A DNA stretch of 64,000 nucleotides from JAOUEA01 sp040882605 (GCA_040882605.1 JBBEAY010000059.1:17515-81514); one strand, 5' to 3'; positions 44,506-57,156 are shown, counted from the stretch's first letter. Notes: generated by a model not told the origin, from the letters alone. Program-made: numbers and translations.

Positions 44506-44613
44506 CTACCAGATCGCCCAGATCACGAGAGCGGCGATCACGACCAAAGCGCCGATGAAGATGGCGAGATCGGCCTTCTTCACCTTCCCGGGCTGCTGGT
44601 AGTTGAACCCCAT
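44506..44613 (-). CDS. Single-span micro-protein, 35 residues
   Basis: MGFNYQQPGKVKKADLAIFI followed by a continuous hydrophobic helix ending in VIWAIW. Lies 4 bases after the stop of the 70-residue gene and 4 bases before the split-barrel gene, so it sits inside a tight operon. Too short for routine gene calling. The basic juxtamembrane patch KVKK suggests N-in topology. Function unknown. Confidence 0.55.
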   Translation of the reverse strand: MGFNYQQPGKVKKADLAIFIGALVVIAALVIWAIW

Positions 44614-44617
44614 CGCG

Positions 44618-44830
44618 CTAGAGACGGTAGTACTCGCGGAACCGATCGGCTGAGAGCCAGTAGATGTGCTGGCGGACGGTCGAAGCGTAGGTTCGGGCCT
44701 CGGGCTGGTCGCGACAGGTCCGCTCCGAGAGCACGACGCCCGATGGATCGACGATCGCCACCCGCCAGACAGAGTCATGCTCGTGGAGCTCGACGCCGAA
44801 CCCGTTCTCACTTGAGCCGACCGATATCAT
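44618..44830 (-). CDS. Small conserved-looking protein, 70 residues
   Basis: MISVGSSENGFGVELHEHDS, then a compact beta-hairpin-like stretch (VWRVAIVDPSGVVLSERTC) and a helical tail RQHIYWLSADRFREYYRL. No family recognised. AAGAGA just before the ATG. Fits between the 35-residue and 95-residue genes with gaps of 4-5 bases. Confidence 0.6.
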   Translation of the reverse strand: MISVGSSENGFGVELHEHDSVWRVAIVDPSGVVLSERTCRDQPEARTYASTVRQHIYWLSADRFREYYRL

Positions 44831-44835
44831 TCTCT

Positions 44836-45123
44836 TCAGCCCTGCTGCACGAGGTTCTGTTCGAGGCGGGCGAGATGCTCCTTCAGCGGTCCCAGCACCG
44901 ATCCCTGATCGAGGGTGAACCCGGGCCCGAGATCAGCGATCTGCTCCAGGGCCTCTTCCATCTTGGAACCCGCTTCTTCGGCGTCGCGCAGAGCGTTCAC
45001 GAGCGTGACGGCGTAGTCGGCGCTGTACGGACGCCCGTCCCAGGGCGACGCGCCGCCGCTCTCGATCACCTGCTCGACCATGAACTCCCGGCCGCTGCGC
45101 TTGTCGATGCCCTTGATCTTCAC
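44836..45123 (-). CDS. Small protein of unknown function, 95 residues
   Basis: VKIKGIDKRSGREFMVEQVI, then a helical C-terminal half (LEQIADLGPGFTLDQGSVL, KEHLARLEQNLVQQG). GTG start overlaps the receiver-like gene stop as GTGA, with GAAGGAGA upstream. No known domain. Confidence 0.62.
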   Translation of the reverse strand: MKIKGIDKRSGREFMVEQVIESGGASPWDGRPYSADYAVTLVNALRDAEEAGSKMEEALEQIADLGPGFTLDQGSVLGPLKEHLARLEQNLVQQG

Positions 45124-45506
45124 GCGCTCTCCTTCTCGCTCACGAGCTCCAGCAGCCTGTCGGCCAGCTCGAACGGATCGACCGGCTTCACGAACCATGC
45201 GTCGGCCCCCGACCACCTCGCGAGCCAGGCGTCGTGCTTACGCTCCAACAAGATCACGATCACGCCGGTGTAAGGATCGGCGTCGTCACGCAGCCCCTTC
45301 GCCAACGCGAACGCGCCGGCCCTCGAGGCGATCTCGTCGGCCACGATGATGTCGGGCCGGTCGCGCTGTGCGGCTTTGATACCCAGCTCGCCGTTGGCCG
45401 CTGCACGGAACCGCAGCTCGCCGCCGATCGCGCGTTCGACGCTCCGCACGGCGAGCGCGGTCAGCTCGCGCGAAGCCGGATCGGGAGACACCAGCAGCAC
45501 GTCCAC
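45120..45506 (-). CDS. Receiver-domain protein, degenerate
   Basis: 128 residues, alpha/beta receiver fold with no output domain: VDVLLVSPDPAS (acidic pocket), phospho-acceptor-like aspartate in PDIIVADEIAS, and conserved Lys in WFVKPVDPFELADRLLEL. The usual Thr/Ser at the end of beta-4 is replaced (VIVILLERK), so phosphorylation may not switch it. GTG 45506 chosen for the TAGCAT 7 bases upstream. First gene of a four-to-five gene run of small proteins. Confidence 0.72.
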   Translation of the reverse strand: MDVLLVSPDPASRELTALAVRSVERAIGGELRFRAAANGELGIKAAQRDRPDIIVADEIASRAGAFALAKGLRDDADPYTGVIVILLERKHDAWLARWSGADAWFVKPVDPFELADRLLELVSEKESA

Positions 45507-45513
45507 GGCCAGG

Positions 45514-45519
45514 ATGCTA
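45514..45519 (-). promoter_or_regulatory. -10 element TAGCAT, leaderless start at 45506
   Basis: TAGCAT, 7-base spacer, GTG at 45506. Confidence 0.55.
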
Positions 45520-45646
45520 CCGGGTTTGCTGTCGGCCTTTGCCTGCCTCGTGAGCACCTTATAGGCTCCCCGACTGGCTCTGGTGCCGCGCCCGGTCATC
45601 GACATGAGCGTGGTGGGGGACCGCGAGCACTCAAAGGAGAGCGACC

Positions 45647-46336
45647 TTGGAGAACACCGGCAAAGCGGTTGTGGCCGAGTTCGTGGCCACGTTCGCCCTC
45701 ATCTTCGTCGGGGCCGGATCGGTGATACTGAACGCGAACGGCCAGCTCGATCTCACCGGGGTGGCGCTGGCGCACGGCCTCGTGCTCGCGATCATGGTCT
45801 CGGTCACCGCGCACATCTCCGGTGGGCTCGTGAACCCCGCCGTCACGATCGCCCTGTGGGTCACGGGCAAGCTGCCGACGGTGCGGGCGGGTGTGCTGAT
45901 CGTGGCCCAGGTCGCGGGAGCGATCGCGGGCGCGTTCCTGTTGAAGTTCGTGATCCCGGCCGAGCTGTTCGACCTGGGGGGCGGGGGCGCGCCGGCGCTC
46001 GGCGACACCATCGCGGTGGGGAAGGGCATCTTGATCGAGGCCGTGACCACGTTCTTCCTCGTCTTCGCTGTCTTCGGCACCGCTGTCGACGACCGCGGAC
46101 CGTTCTCGAAGACCGCCGGACTCACGATCGGCCTCGCGATCTCGTTCGACATCTTGGCGTTCGGGCCGTACACAGGCGCCGCGATGAACCCAGCACGGTG
46201 GTTCGGACCGGCGCTCGCCACGAGCGAGTTCTCCGATTGGTACGTCTGGATGGTCGGCCCGATCGCCGGCGCCATCATCGCCGGAGTCCTGTACTGGAGC
46301 GTCTTTCTCAAGGACAAGGAAGCGAGCACGCCCTGA
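45647..46336 (+). CDS. Aquaporin / MIP-family channel
   Basis: 229 residues, six membrane helices and both half-helices with NPA motifs (GGLVNPAVTIAL and GAAMNPARWFGP). MIP opening AEFVATFALIFVGAG. The residue set near the second NPA (R after NPA) is that of a water or small-solute pore; glycerol versus water cannot be settled. TTG start with AAAGGAG 7 bases upstream. Seven bases before the cysteine desulfurase gene. Confidence 0.9.
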   Translation: MENTGKAVVAEFVATFALIFVGAGSVILNANGQLDLTGVALAHGLVLAIMVSVTAHISGGLVNPAVTIALWVTGKLPTVRAGVLIVAQVAGAIAGAFLLKFVIPAELFDLGGGGAPALGDTIAVGKGILIEAVTTFFLVFAVFGTAVDDRGPFSKTAGLTIGLAISFDILAFGPYTGAAMNPARWFGPALATSEFSDWYVWMVGPIAGAIIAGVLYWSVFLKDKEASTP

Positions 46337-46343
46337 CGCGGAT

Positions 46344-47534
46344 ATGACCGCTGACATCTATCTCGACGGCGCGTCGGCGACCCCGCTGCTGCCCGAGGCG
46401 CGCGCAGCCTTGGTCGAGGCGCTCGATGCCTTCGGCGACCCATTGCACATCCACGCGCCAGGCCGCGCCGCGCGCACCCTGCTCGACGAGTCTCGGGAAA
46501 CCGTCGCAACCGCGCTCGGCGCCCAGCCCGACGAGATCGTGTTCACCTCGGGGGGAACGGAATCGGTCGCGCTCGCGATCTGGGGAGGGGTGCGAGCCGT
46601 GCGCGAGCTCGGCAACCGCCTCGTCGTCGGCGCGGTGGAGCACCCGGCCGTCGGTGGGGTCGGCCACGCCTTGCAGAGCGACGGCTTCGAGGTGATCGAG
46701 ATCCCCGTCGACGGCTATGGCCGCATCGACCTCGATCGCTACGCCGAGGAGGTACGCAAGCCCGGCACCCTGCTCGCGAGCGTGCAACACGCGAACCACG
46801 AGCTGGGCACGATGCAGCAGATCGGCGAGGCGGCCCGCCTGGCGCGTGAGGCGAAGGTGCGCTTCCACTCCGACGCCTGTCAGACCGTGGGGCGTCTGCC
46901 CGTCGATGCCCAGGCGCTCGGCGTCGACCTGCTCTCGTGCTCGGCGCACAAGTTCGGCGGGCCGCCAGGGGTGGGCGCGCTCTACGTGCGCCGGGGGGTC
47001 GGTGTGACGGCATATCCCTGCGGCGACGACCGAGAGCGCAAACGGCGCTCGGGCATGGAAAACACACCCGGCATCGCGGCGATGGCCGCCGCGTTGCGGG
47101 TCTCGCTCGCCGCGATGGGTGACACCGCCGCGACCCAGTGGGCGCTCACGGCGCGCATGCGCGAACGCATCGCCGAGACCGTGCCGGGCGCGACGGTGCA
47201 CGGTCACCCGACGCATCGCGCGCCGCATCTCGTCTGCTTCAGTGTCGAGGGGCTCGACGCGCCGACCCTGATGATGGCGCTCGACGATCGCGGGCTGCGC
47301 CTGGCCGCCGGATCGCTCTGCTCGGGTCAGCCTGGCGACGCATCACCGGTGCTCGAGCACATCGGGCACCCGGGCGTGAGCAGCTTCCGCATCGGTCTCG
47401 GACCGGCCAGCTCTGAGGGCGACGTCGACGCGCTGCTCGAGGTGTTGCCCGGCCTCGTCATCGAGCTCCGCGAGGTCGCCACGCTGTCCGAGCACGCGCT
47501 TGCGAGATCGCATCCGCGCCCGTTCGATCGATGA
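46344..47534 (+). CDS. Cysteine desulfurase (NifS/IscS type)
   Basis: 396 residues. PLP enzyme releasing sulfur (or selenium) from cysteine. FTSGGTESVALAIWGG, aspartate/His in FHSDACQTVG, Schiff-base lysine in SCSAHKFGGPPGVGALY, and catalytic cysteine loop AAGSLCSGQPGDASPVL. Could supply sulfur to FdhD and Fe-S assembly, but no iscU or sufU gene is adjacent. Sits in a likely operon with the aquaporin, an unusual pairing. Confidence 0.88.
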   Translation: MTADIYLDGASATPLLPEARAALVEALDAFGDPLHIHAPGRAARTLLDESRETVATALGAQPDEIVFTSGGTESVALAIWGGVRAVRELGNRLVVGAVEHPAVGGVGHALQSDGFEVIEIPVDGYGRIDLDRYAEEVRKPGTLLASVQHANHELGTMQQIGEAARLAREAKVRFHSDACQTVGRLPVDAQALGVDLLSCSAHKFGGPPGVGALYVRRGVGVTAYPCGDDRERKRRSGMENTPGIAAMAAALRVSLAAMGDTAATQWALTARMRERIAETVPGATVHGHPTHRAPHLVCFSVEGLDAPTLMMALDDRGLRLAAGSLCSGQPGDASPVLEHIGHPGVSSFRIGLGPASSEGDVDALLEVLPGLVIELREVATLSEHALARSHPRPFDR

Positions 47535-47568
47535 GCGTCAGCGTACGAGCCCGCGGACCCTCCTGGTT

Positions 47569-48630
47569 CTAGCCCACCGTCCAGGTGTCGCCGCCGTGCA
47601 GGAGCGCCCCGAGGTCGCCCTTGCCCAGTCGCTCCTCGGCGCTGCGGAGCTGCGCGTGCATCGCCTCGCCGAACACCGGGCGTTCGAAGTTGCGGAACAC
47701 TCCGAAGCACGTGGCCTCGTGCGGGCCGAGCGAGAGATGTGCGAGCCCGAACGGCAGCGAGGGGCGTCCGCCTGCTTGGTGCACGACGATGCGGCCGGGA
47801 TCGACCTCGGCGGTGGGCTGCACCTGCAACCGTCCGTTGTCCCCGACGATCACGCACTTCGTGCCTTCGTCGAAGATGATCGGCTCGCCGTCGACCAGTC
47901 GGATCTGGTGGTGCACGCCTTCGGACTTCTCGCGCAGCAGGTCGAAGGCGCCGTCGTTGAACACGTTGCAGTTCTGATAGATCTCGACGAACGCGGTGCC
48001 TCGGTGCGCGGCCGCTTGGCGTAGCACTTCGGTCAGGTGCTGGCGATCGTTGTCGATCGTGCGTGCGACGAAAGTCGCCTCGGCGCCGAGCGCCACCGCG
48101 ATCGGGTTGAACGGGTGGTCGACCGAGCCGAACGGCGTCGACTTGGTGATCTTGCCCTCTTCGCTCGTCGGCGAGTACTGACCCTTCGTGAGTCCGTAGA
48201 TCTGGTTGTTGAACAGCAGGATCTTGATGTTCACGTTGCGGCGCAGCGCGTGGATCAGATGGTTGCCGCCGATCGAGAGGCCGTCGCCGTCGCCGGTCAC
48301 GACCCAGACGCTCAGCTCGGGGTTCGCGGTGGCGATGCCGGTGGCGATCGCCGGCGCGCGCCCGTGGATGCCGTGCACCCCGTACGTGTCCATGTAGTAG
48401 GTGAACCGGCCGCTACAGCCGATGCCGCTCACGAACACGGTCTTGTGCGGCTCGATGCCGAGCTCGGGCATGAAGGCCTGCACGGCCGAGAGGATCGCGT
48501 AGTCACCGCACCCCGGACACCACCGCACCTCCTGGTCGGAGGTGAAATCCTTCTTCGCCAGGGTCGCCACGCCGCCGTCCCCATCGTCGATCGGCGCGGC
48601 GCCACCTTGCGATCCGGTCACGTCACTCAT
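47569..48630 (-). CDS. korB: 2-oxoacid:ferredoxin oxidoreductase, beta subunit
   Basis: 353 residues. TPP-binding half of 2-oxoglutarate (or pyruvate) synthase. VRWCPGCGDYAIL and SGIGCSGR supply cluster cysteines, VVTGDGDGLSIGGNHLIHAL the TPP/Mg motif, and LLFNNQIYGLTKGQYSPTSE matches KorB. Overlaps korA by 8 bases. Confidence 0.92.
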   Translation of the reverse strand: MSDVTGSQGGAAPIDDGDGGVATLAKKDFTSDQEVRWCPGCGDYAILSAVQAFMPELGIEPHKTVFVSGIGCSGRFTYYMDTYGVHGIHGRAPAIATGIATANPELSVWVVTGDGDGLSIGGNHLIHALRRNVNIKILLFNNQIYGLTKGQYSPTSEEGKITKSTPFGSVDHPFNPIAVALGAEATFVARTIDNDRQHLTEVLRQAAAHRGTAFVEIYQNCNVFNDGAFDLLREKSEGVHHQIRLVDGEPIIFDEGTKCVIVGDNGRLQVQPTAEVDPGRIVVHQAGGRPSLPFGLAHLSLGPHEATCFGVFRNFERPVFGEAMHAQLRSAEERLGKGDLGALLHGGDTWTVG

Positions 48631-50458
48631 CGATCACCTTCTTGATCTGTTGTTCGAGTTCCTCCGCGAAGATCGGAAGGCCTTGCACCTTGGTGAAGCT
48701 CTTCACGTCTACGAGGAACTTAGCCCTGATCAGCATCGCGAGCTGCCCTAGGTTCATCTCGGGGATCAGCACCTTCGGATACGCCTTCACGACATCGCCG
48801 ATGTTGGACGGGAACGGGTTCAGGTGACGCAGGTGCGCCGTCGCGACCGCGCCACCGGCCTGCCTGATGTGCGTGGCTGCCGCTCGGATCGTGCCGAGCG
48901 ACGAGCCCCAGCCCAGCACGAGCAGCTCGGCTTCGCCCGATGGATCGTCGACCTCGATGGCCGGGATGTCGGCCGCGACGCCCTCGATCTTGGCCTGGCG
49001 CAGGTGCGTCATGTGTTCGTGGTTCTCGGGCTCGTAGCTGATATTGCCGGTGAGATCCTCGCGTTCTAGGCCGCCGATGCGATGCACGAGCCCCGGCGAA
49101 CCCGGCACGGCCCACGGCCGGGCCAGCCGGTCGTCACGGGCGTAGGGCAGGAAGCCCTCGCCGTTCGCCGTCGCGAAGTTCGGATCGATCAGCGGAAGGT
49201 CGTCAACCTCGGGCACGCGCCACGGTTCAGATGAGTTCGAAAGGAACGTATCGGAGAGCACGATCACCGGCGTGCGATAGCGCACCGCGATGCGCGCCGC
49301 TTCCAACGCGGCCGCGAAGCAGTCGGAGGGCGACGAGGGAGCAACTATCGGCATCGGGCTCTCCCCGTGGCGTCCGAACATCGCGAGCAGCAGGTCACCC
49401 TGCTCGGTCTTGGTCGGAAGGCCGGTCGAGGGCCCTCCCCGCTGCACGTCGACGATGACCATCGGCAACTCCATGATGACCGCGAGCCCTAGGGTCTCGG
49501 CCTTGAGATCCATGCCGGGCCCGCTGGTGCCGGTGACCGCGAGGTGCCCGGCGAACGCCGCGCCGAGCGCAGCGTTGGCGGCGGCGATCTCGTCCTCGGC
49601 CTGCAGCGTGATCACGCCGAAGTTCTTGTGCCGCGACAGCTCGTGCAGCAGCTCCGAGGCCGGGGTGATCGGGTAGCTCGCGTAGAACAGCGGCAGCCCG
49701 CTGCGTTGCGACGCGGCGATCAGGCCCCACGACAGAGCGGTCGAACCTGCGACGTTGCGGTAGGTGCCGGGGTCGACCGGCGCTGCTGCGATCGAGTACG
49801 AGTGCGCGAACAGCTCGGTCGTTTCACCGAAGTTGTAGCCGGCCTTGAACGCCGCGACGTTGGAGTCGTAGATCTCCTGCTTGCCGCCGAACTTGCGCTC
49901 GAGCCAGTTGAGCGTCGTTTCGGTGGGGCGCCCGAACATCCACGAAACGAGACCCAGCGCGAACATGTTCTTCGCACGTTCGGCTTCCTTCTTGCCGATG
50001 CCGATGCCTTCTGTCGCCCGCACGGTGATCGAGGTCATCGGCACCTTGAAGAGCTGGTAGCCGTCGAGCGTGCCGTCGGCGGTGGGGTCGGTTGCGTAGC
50101 CAGCCTTCTCGATGTTGCGCTGGGTGAAGGCGTCCTCGTTGACGATCACGGTGCCGCCCCGTTCGACCTTCGCCAGGTCGGCTTTCAATGCGGCGGGATT
50201 CATGGCGATCAGCACGTCGGCGTGGTCGCCCGGGGTGGTGATATCGCTCGAGGCGAACTGGATCTGGAACGCCGACACCCCGTGCACGGTGCCAGCAGGC
50301 GCCCTGATCTCGGCCGGGAAGTCGGGAAGCGTCGCGAGGTCGTTGCCGAGCACGGCGGTTGCGGAAGTGAACCGGTCTCCCGTGAGCTGCATGCCGTCAC
50401 CGGAGTCACCCGCGAACCGAACGACTACGCGTTCTTTCTCTTCGACGGACTTGGTCAT
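48623..50458 (-). CDS. korA: 2-oxoacid:ferredoxin oxidoreductase, gamma-alpha fusion subunit
   Basis: 611 residues. N-terminal gamma domain (VVVRFAGDSGDGMQLTGDRF ... PDFPAEIRAPAGT) fused to the alpha domain (FYASYPITPASELLHELSRH, LQAEDEIAAANAALGAAFAG). Oxidises 2-oxoglutarate to succinyl-CoA with ferredoxin as acceptor, the actinobacterial alternative to a 2-oxoglutarate dehydrogenase complex, or runs in reverse for CO2 fixation. ATG 50458 preferred for family start; no clear Shine-Dalgarno. Confidence 0.92.
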   Translation of the reverse strand: MTKSVEEKERVVVRFAGDSGDGMQLTGDRFTSATAVLGNDLATLPDFPAEIRAPAGTVHGVSAFQIQFASSDITTPGDHADVLIAMNPAALKADLAKVERGGTVIVNEDAFTQRNIEKAGYATDPTADGTLDGYQLFKVPMTSITVRATEGIGIGKKEAERAKNMFALGLVSWMFGRPTETTLNWLERKFGGKQEIYDSNVAAFKAGYNFGETTELFAHSYSIAAAPVDPGTYRNVAGSTALSWGLIAASQRSGLPLFYASYPITPASELLHELSRHKNFGVITLQAEDEIAAANAALGAAFAGHLAVTGTSGPGMDLKAETLGLAVIMELPMVIVDVQRGGPSTGLPTKTEQGDLLLAMFGRHGESPMPIVAPSSPSDCFAAALEAARIAVRYRTPVIVLSDTFLSNSSEPWRVPEVDDLPLIDPNFATANGEGFLPYARDDRLARPWAVPGSPGLVHRIGGLEREDLTGNISYEPENHEHMTHLRQAKIEGVAADIPAIEVDDPSGEAELLVLGWGSSLGTIRAAATHIRQAGGAVATAHLRHLNPFPSNIGDVVKAYPKVLIPEMNLGQLAMLIRAKFLVDVKSFTKVQGLPIFAEELEQQIKKVIDE

Positions 50459-50567
50459 GGCGGCGGGCCGTGCGGCGACCGATGCTCCCTTCGGATCGTC
50501 TGCTGATGGGACTGGGTTTCCGTACCAGGGTACTGCTGCTCCCGGCGAGCGATGACGCCCCACCGGG

Positions 50568-50573
50568 TAGATT
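50568..50573 (+). promoter_or_regulatory. -10 element TAGATT, leaderless start of aldo/keto reductase
   Basis: TAGATT, 6-base spacer, ATG at 50580. Divergent from korA. Confidence 0.5.
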
Positions 50574-50579
50574 CACAAC

Positions 50580-51545
50580 ATGAGGACACATCGACTGGGA
50601 TCGCAGGGACCTGAACTCTCCGTCATCGGCTACGGCTCCTGGGAAGCCGGCGGCACGGCCTGGGGAGCGAACGAATCCGACGAGGCCGTCATCGGGGCGA
50701 TGCAGGCGGCGCTTGACGCCGGCATCAACTGGATCGACACCGCCGAGGTCTACGGCGACGGCGTATCCGAATCACTGGTCGGGCGCGCGATCGCCTCACG
50801 GCGCGATGAGGTCACCATCGCTTCCAAGGTCGCGCCGGAACCGGAGGGGTCCGGTTTCCGGCCCGACCAGATCCATGCCGCGTGCGACGCCTCGCTCGGA
50901 CGGCTCGGTGTCGAGGCGATCGACCTCTATCAGCTGCACTGGCCCGACGAGCTGGGCACGCCGGTCGAGGATTCCTGGGGCGCGATGGCCGAGTTGCAGC
51001 AGACGGGCAAGGTCCGCTGGATCGGTGTATCGAACTTCGACCGCAGCCTCATCGAGCGATGCGAGGCGATCCGGCATGTCGATTCCCTGCAACCGGAGTT
51101 CTCCATGCTCGACCGACGCCAGGCCGAGCTGATCGCCTGGTGCGGCGGGCAGGGCACCGGGGTGGTGAGCTACGCCCCACTCGCATACGGGCTGCTCACC
51201 GGCGCGATCACCTCTGATACCACGTACGTCGAAGGTGACTGGCGGGGCCAAAGCAGCGAGCCGGGCGAACCGGATGAGCTCAACCTGTTCGCCCGCGACG
51301 TCCTGCCCGAGGCGCTCACCGTTGTCGAGATGCTGCGGCCGGTCGCGGAGCGCCTCGGCGCGACGCTTCCGCAGCTGGCCTTGGCATGGAACGCTCACCA
51401 ACCCGGTGTTACGAGCGCCATCGCAGGAAGCCGCAACCCCGGCCACGTGCGCTCGAACTCAGCCGGCGGCGACCTCTCGCTCGACGCCGAGACGCTGACC
51501 GAGCTGGATCACGTGCTCGAAGACGCGAACATCATCGCCGGCTAA
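50580..51545 (+). CDS. Aldo/keto reductase
   Basis: 321 residues, (beta/alpha)8 NADPH-dependent reductase. GINWIDTAEVYGDGVSE holds the catalytic Asp-Tyr; EAIDLYQLHWPDELG the His, and the C-terminal NADP site AIAGSRNPGHVRSNS. Physiological substrate unknown; broad carbonyl specificity is usual. Confidence 0.88.
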   Translation: MRTHRLGSQGPELSVIGYGSWEAGGTAWGANESDEAVIGAMQAALDAGINWIDTAEVYGDGVSESLVGRAIASRRDEVTIASKVAPEPEGSGFRPDQIHAACDASLGRLGVEAIDLYQLHWPDELGTPVEDSWGAMAELQQTGKVRWIGVSNFDRSLIERCEAIRHVDSLQPEFSMLDRRQAELIAWCGGQGTGVVSYAPLAYGLLTGAITSDTTYVEGDWRGQSSEPGEPDELNLFARDVLPEALTVVEMLRPVAERLGATLPQLALAWNAHQPGVTSAIAGSRNPGHVRSNSAGGDLSLDAETLTELDHVLEDANIIAG

Positions 51546-51563
51546 GGCGCCGGGCCCGGTCGA

Positions 51564-52064
51564 TCAGGCCGACCGGTCGACCTGGCGGAGACGGCGGACG
51601 ATGCCGTCGAGCAGCTTGAACGTGACCTGCGGCTCGTCGTCGATCAACGCCATGAGGTGGCGACGGAACAAGCGCAGCACACGCAACCGCGTCACCGCCA
51701 CCACCGAGGCGGTCCGCGGCTCCGCATCGATCGCGGCCAGCTCACCGAAGAAATCTCCCGGCACCACGGTGCCGACCTTCTTGCCGCCTCGGGTCACCTT
51801 GGCTTCACCTTCCAGAACCACGAAGAGCGTTTCGCCGCGGTCCCCTTCACGAACGACGGACCCGCCCGGTGCGAACGTCAGCTCGTCGGTGTCCTTCGCG
51901 AGCCGCTGCAGATGCCGCTTCGAGAAGTCTGCGAACATCGGCACCCCGGCGAGCGCGGTCGCGGTCTGGCGTTTCGTGCGCTTGAGCGGTTGCTCCGGCC
52001 GACGAGGGGCGGCGTCACTCCTGCTCGACTCCCGCCGCCACAGATCGGGAAGACTCTGGCTCAT
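51564..52064 (-). CDS. Cyclic-nucleotide-binding (CRP-fold) domain protein without HTH
   Basis: 166 residues. A cNMP-binding beta roll (about 40-150): VPMFADFSKRHLQRLA, VVREGDRGETLFVVLEG, VVPGDFFGELAAIDAEPRTASVVA, which carries the FGE...R-[ST]A phosphate cassette. The lysine/arginine-rich N-terminus replaces any output domain, and no helix-turn-helix follows. Ends 18 bases after the convergent aldo/keto reductase. Leaderless: TAGGCT 6 bases before ATG. Confidence 0.85.
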   Translation of the reverse strand: MSQSLPDLWRRESSRSDAAPRRPEQPLKRTKRQTATALAGVPMFADFSKRHLQRLAKDTDELTFAPGGSVVREGDRGETLFVVLEGEAKVTRGGKKVGTVVPGDFFGELAAIDAEPRTASVVAVTRLRVLRLFRRHLMALIDDEPQVTFKLLDGIVRRLRQVDRSA

Positions 52065-52070
52065 GGTTCG

Positions 52071-52076
52071 AGCCTA
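52071..52076 (-). promoter_or_regulatory. -10 element TAGGCT, leaderless start at 52064
   Basis: TAGGCT, 6-base spacer, ATG at 52064. Confidence 0.5.
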
Positions 52077-52194
52077 ACCCGATGAGCCCTCCGAGGGCCA
52101 CCGCCCAGGAGCTGCAGCTCGTCAGCACTCGCGACATGTCCCTGCGCCTGGAGCCGTTGGACCCGGCGTTGTGGCCGGTAGCAGGGGCCACCGG

Positions 52195-52200
52195 TAGGGT
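52195..52200 (+). promoter_or_regulatory. -10 element TAGGGT, leaderless start of metH
   Basis: TAGGGT, 7-base spacer, GTG at 52208 (an in-frame ATG at 52202 is also possible). No cobalamin riboswitch could be recognised in the 137-base gap. Confidence 0.5.
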
Positions 52201-52207
52201 GATGAAC

Positions 52208-55846
<3,639 letters not shown>

Positions 55847-55856
55847 GGCGCGCTGG

Positions 55857-55862
55857 TAGCGT
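55857..55862 (+). promoter_or_regulatory. -10 element TAGCGT, leaderless start at 55870
   Basis: TAGCGT, 7-base spacer, ATG at 55870. Confidence 0.5.
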
Positions 55863-55869
55863 CGAGTGC

Positions 55870-57129
55870 ATGACGAGCTTCTGGCACCCCTTCGCGGACA
55901 TGCACGCCGTCGAGACGAACGGCGCCACGACGATCGTGCGCGGCGAGGGCGCACACGTCTTCGATGATGCCGGCCGCAGGTACCTCGACGCGACCGCATC
56001 GCTCTGGTACTGCAACGTGGGCTGGGGCCGCACCGAGATCGGCGAGGCGGCCGCGGCACAGATGCGTGAGCTGCCCGCCTACTCCACGTTCGGCGATCTC
56101 ACGAACCACCCGGCCGAGGAGCTTGCAGAGCGCGTCGCGTCGCTCGCGCCGGTGCCGGGGTCGAAGGTTTTCCTAACGAGCGGCGGATCGGACTCGATCG
56201 ACACCGCCACCAAGATGGTGCGGCGGTACTGGCAGCTCCGTGGCGAGCCCGACCGCACCGTGCTCGTCAGGCGCGAGAAGGCCTACCACGGCATGCACAC
56301 CGCGGGAACATCGCTCGCCGGCATCCCCGCGAACGCGGCGGGCCATGGCGAGCTGATCGAGGACGTCGCCGAGGTTCCTTGGAACGACGCCGACGCGCTG
56401 CGCACCGCGATCGAGGCGGCCGGCGTCGGAAACGTGGCCGCGTTCTTCTGCGAGCCCGTGATCGGCGCGGGGGGCGTCTTCCCGCCTCCGTCCGGCTATC
56501 TCGAGGCTGCTCGCGAGGTCTGTCGAGAGACGGGCGTGCTGTTCGTGGCCGACGAGGTGATCACCGGGTTCGGTCGCACAGGGGACTGGTTCGCCGCGAA
56601 CCGCTTCGGACTCGACCCCGACATCGTCATATGCGCCAAGGGCATCACGAGCGGCTATCTGCCGATGGGCGGCGTGATCGCCGCACCGTGGGTGGCCGAG
56701 CCGTTCTTCGCGAAGGGCGCCGGCATGTGGCGACACGGCTACACCTATAGCGGACATGCCTCGGTCGCTGCTGCTGCGCTCGCGAACATCGACATCATCG
56801 AGCGTGAAGATCTCTGCGGGCGCGCCCTGAAGCTCGAGGCGCCACTGCTCGAGGCGCTGCAGCCGCTGGCCGCCCACGAGCTCGTCGAGGAGGTGCGCGG
56901 CGGCATCGGACTGCTCGCGGCGGTGAACCTGCGTCAGGACCTCGTCGCCGGCGACCCGTCGCTGCCGGCGAGGGTCGGCCTGGCGTGTCGACAAGCCGGC
57001 ATGCTGGTGCGCCCGCTCGTGTACGGTGCGATCGCGGTGTCACCGCCCTTGGTTATCGGCGACGACGAGATCGACGAGATCGCCAAGGGGTTCAGAACCG
57101 GTCTGGACGCCGTCGACGCGAAGGTCTAG
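55870..57129 (+). CDS. Class III (omega) aminotransferase
   Basis: 419 residues. SFWHPFADMHAVETNG at the start, FLTSGGSDSIDTATKMVRRY, FVADEVITGFGRTGDWFAA, and Schiff-base lysine in VICAKGITSGYLPMGG. Closest to beta-alanine/pyruvate or adenosylmethionine-type omega-aminotransferases; the amino donor is not readable. Second class III aminotransferase in the window, clearly different from rocD. Confidence 0.87.
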   Translation: MTSFWHPFADMHAVETNGATTIVRGEGAHVFDDAGRRYLDATASLWYCNVGWGRTEIGEAAAAQMRELPAYSTFGDLTNHPAEELAERVASLAPVPGSKVFLTSGGSDSIDTATKMVRRYWQLRGEPDRTVLVRREKAYHGMHTAGTSLAGIPANAAGHGELIEDVAEVPWNDADALRTAIEAAGVGNVAAFFCEPVIGAGGVFPPPSGYLEAAREVCRETGVLFVADEVITGFGRTGDWFAANRFGLDPDIVICAKGITSGYLPMGGVIAAPWVAEPFFAKGAGMWRHGYTYSGHASVAAAALANIDIIEREDLCGRALKLEAPLLEALQPLAAHELVEEVRGGIGLLAAVNLRQDLVAGDPSLPARVGLACRQAGMLVRPLVYGAIAVSPPLVIGDDEIDEIAKGFRTGLDAVDAKV

Positions 57130-57156
57130 CAAAGGCATCCCGCCCTCGGGCAGCGC

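Noticed and set aside
52077..52200. Cobalamin riboswitch upstream of metH
   Set aside because: No B12 box or the long multi-stem fold; the gap is only about 130 bases and ends in a leaderless promoter.
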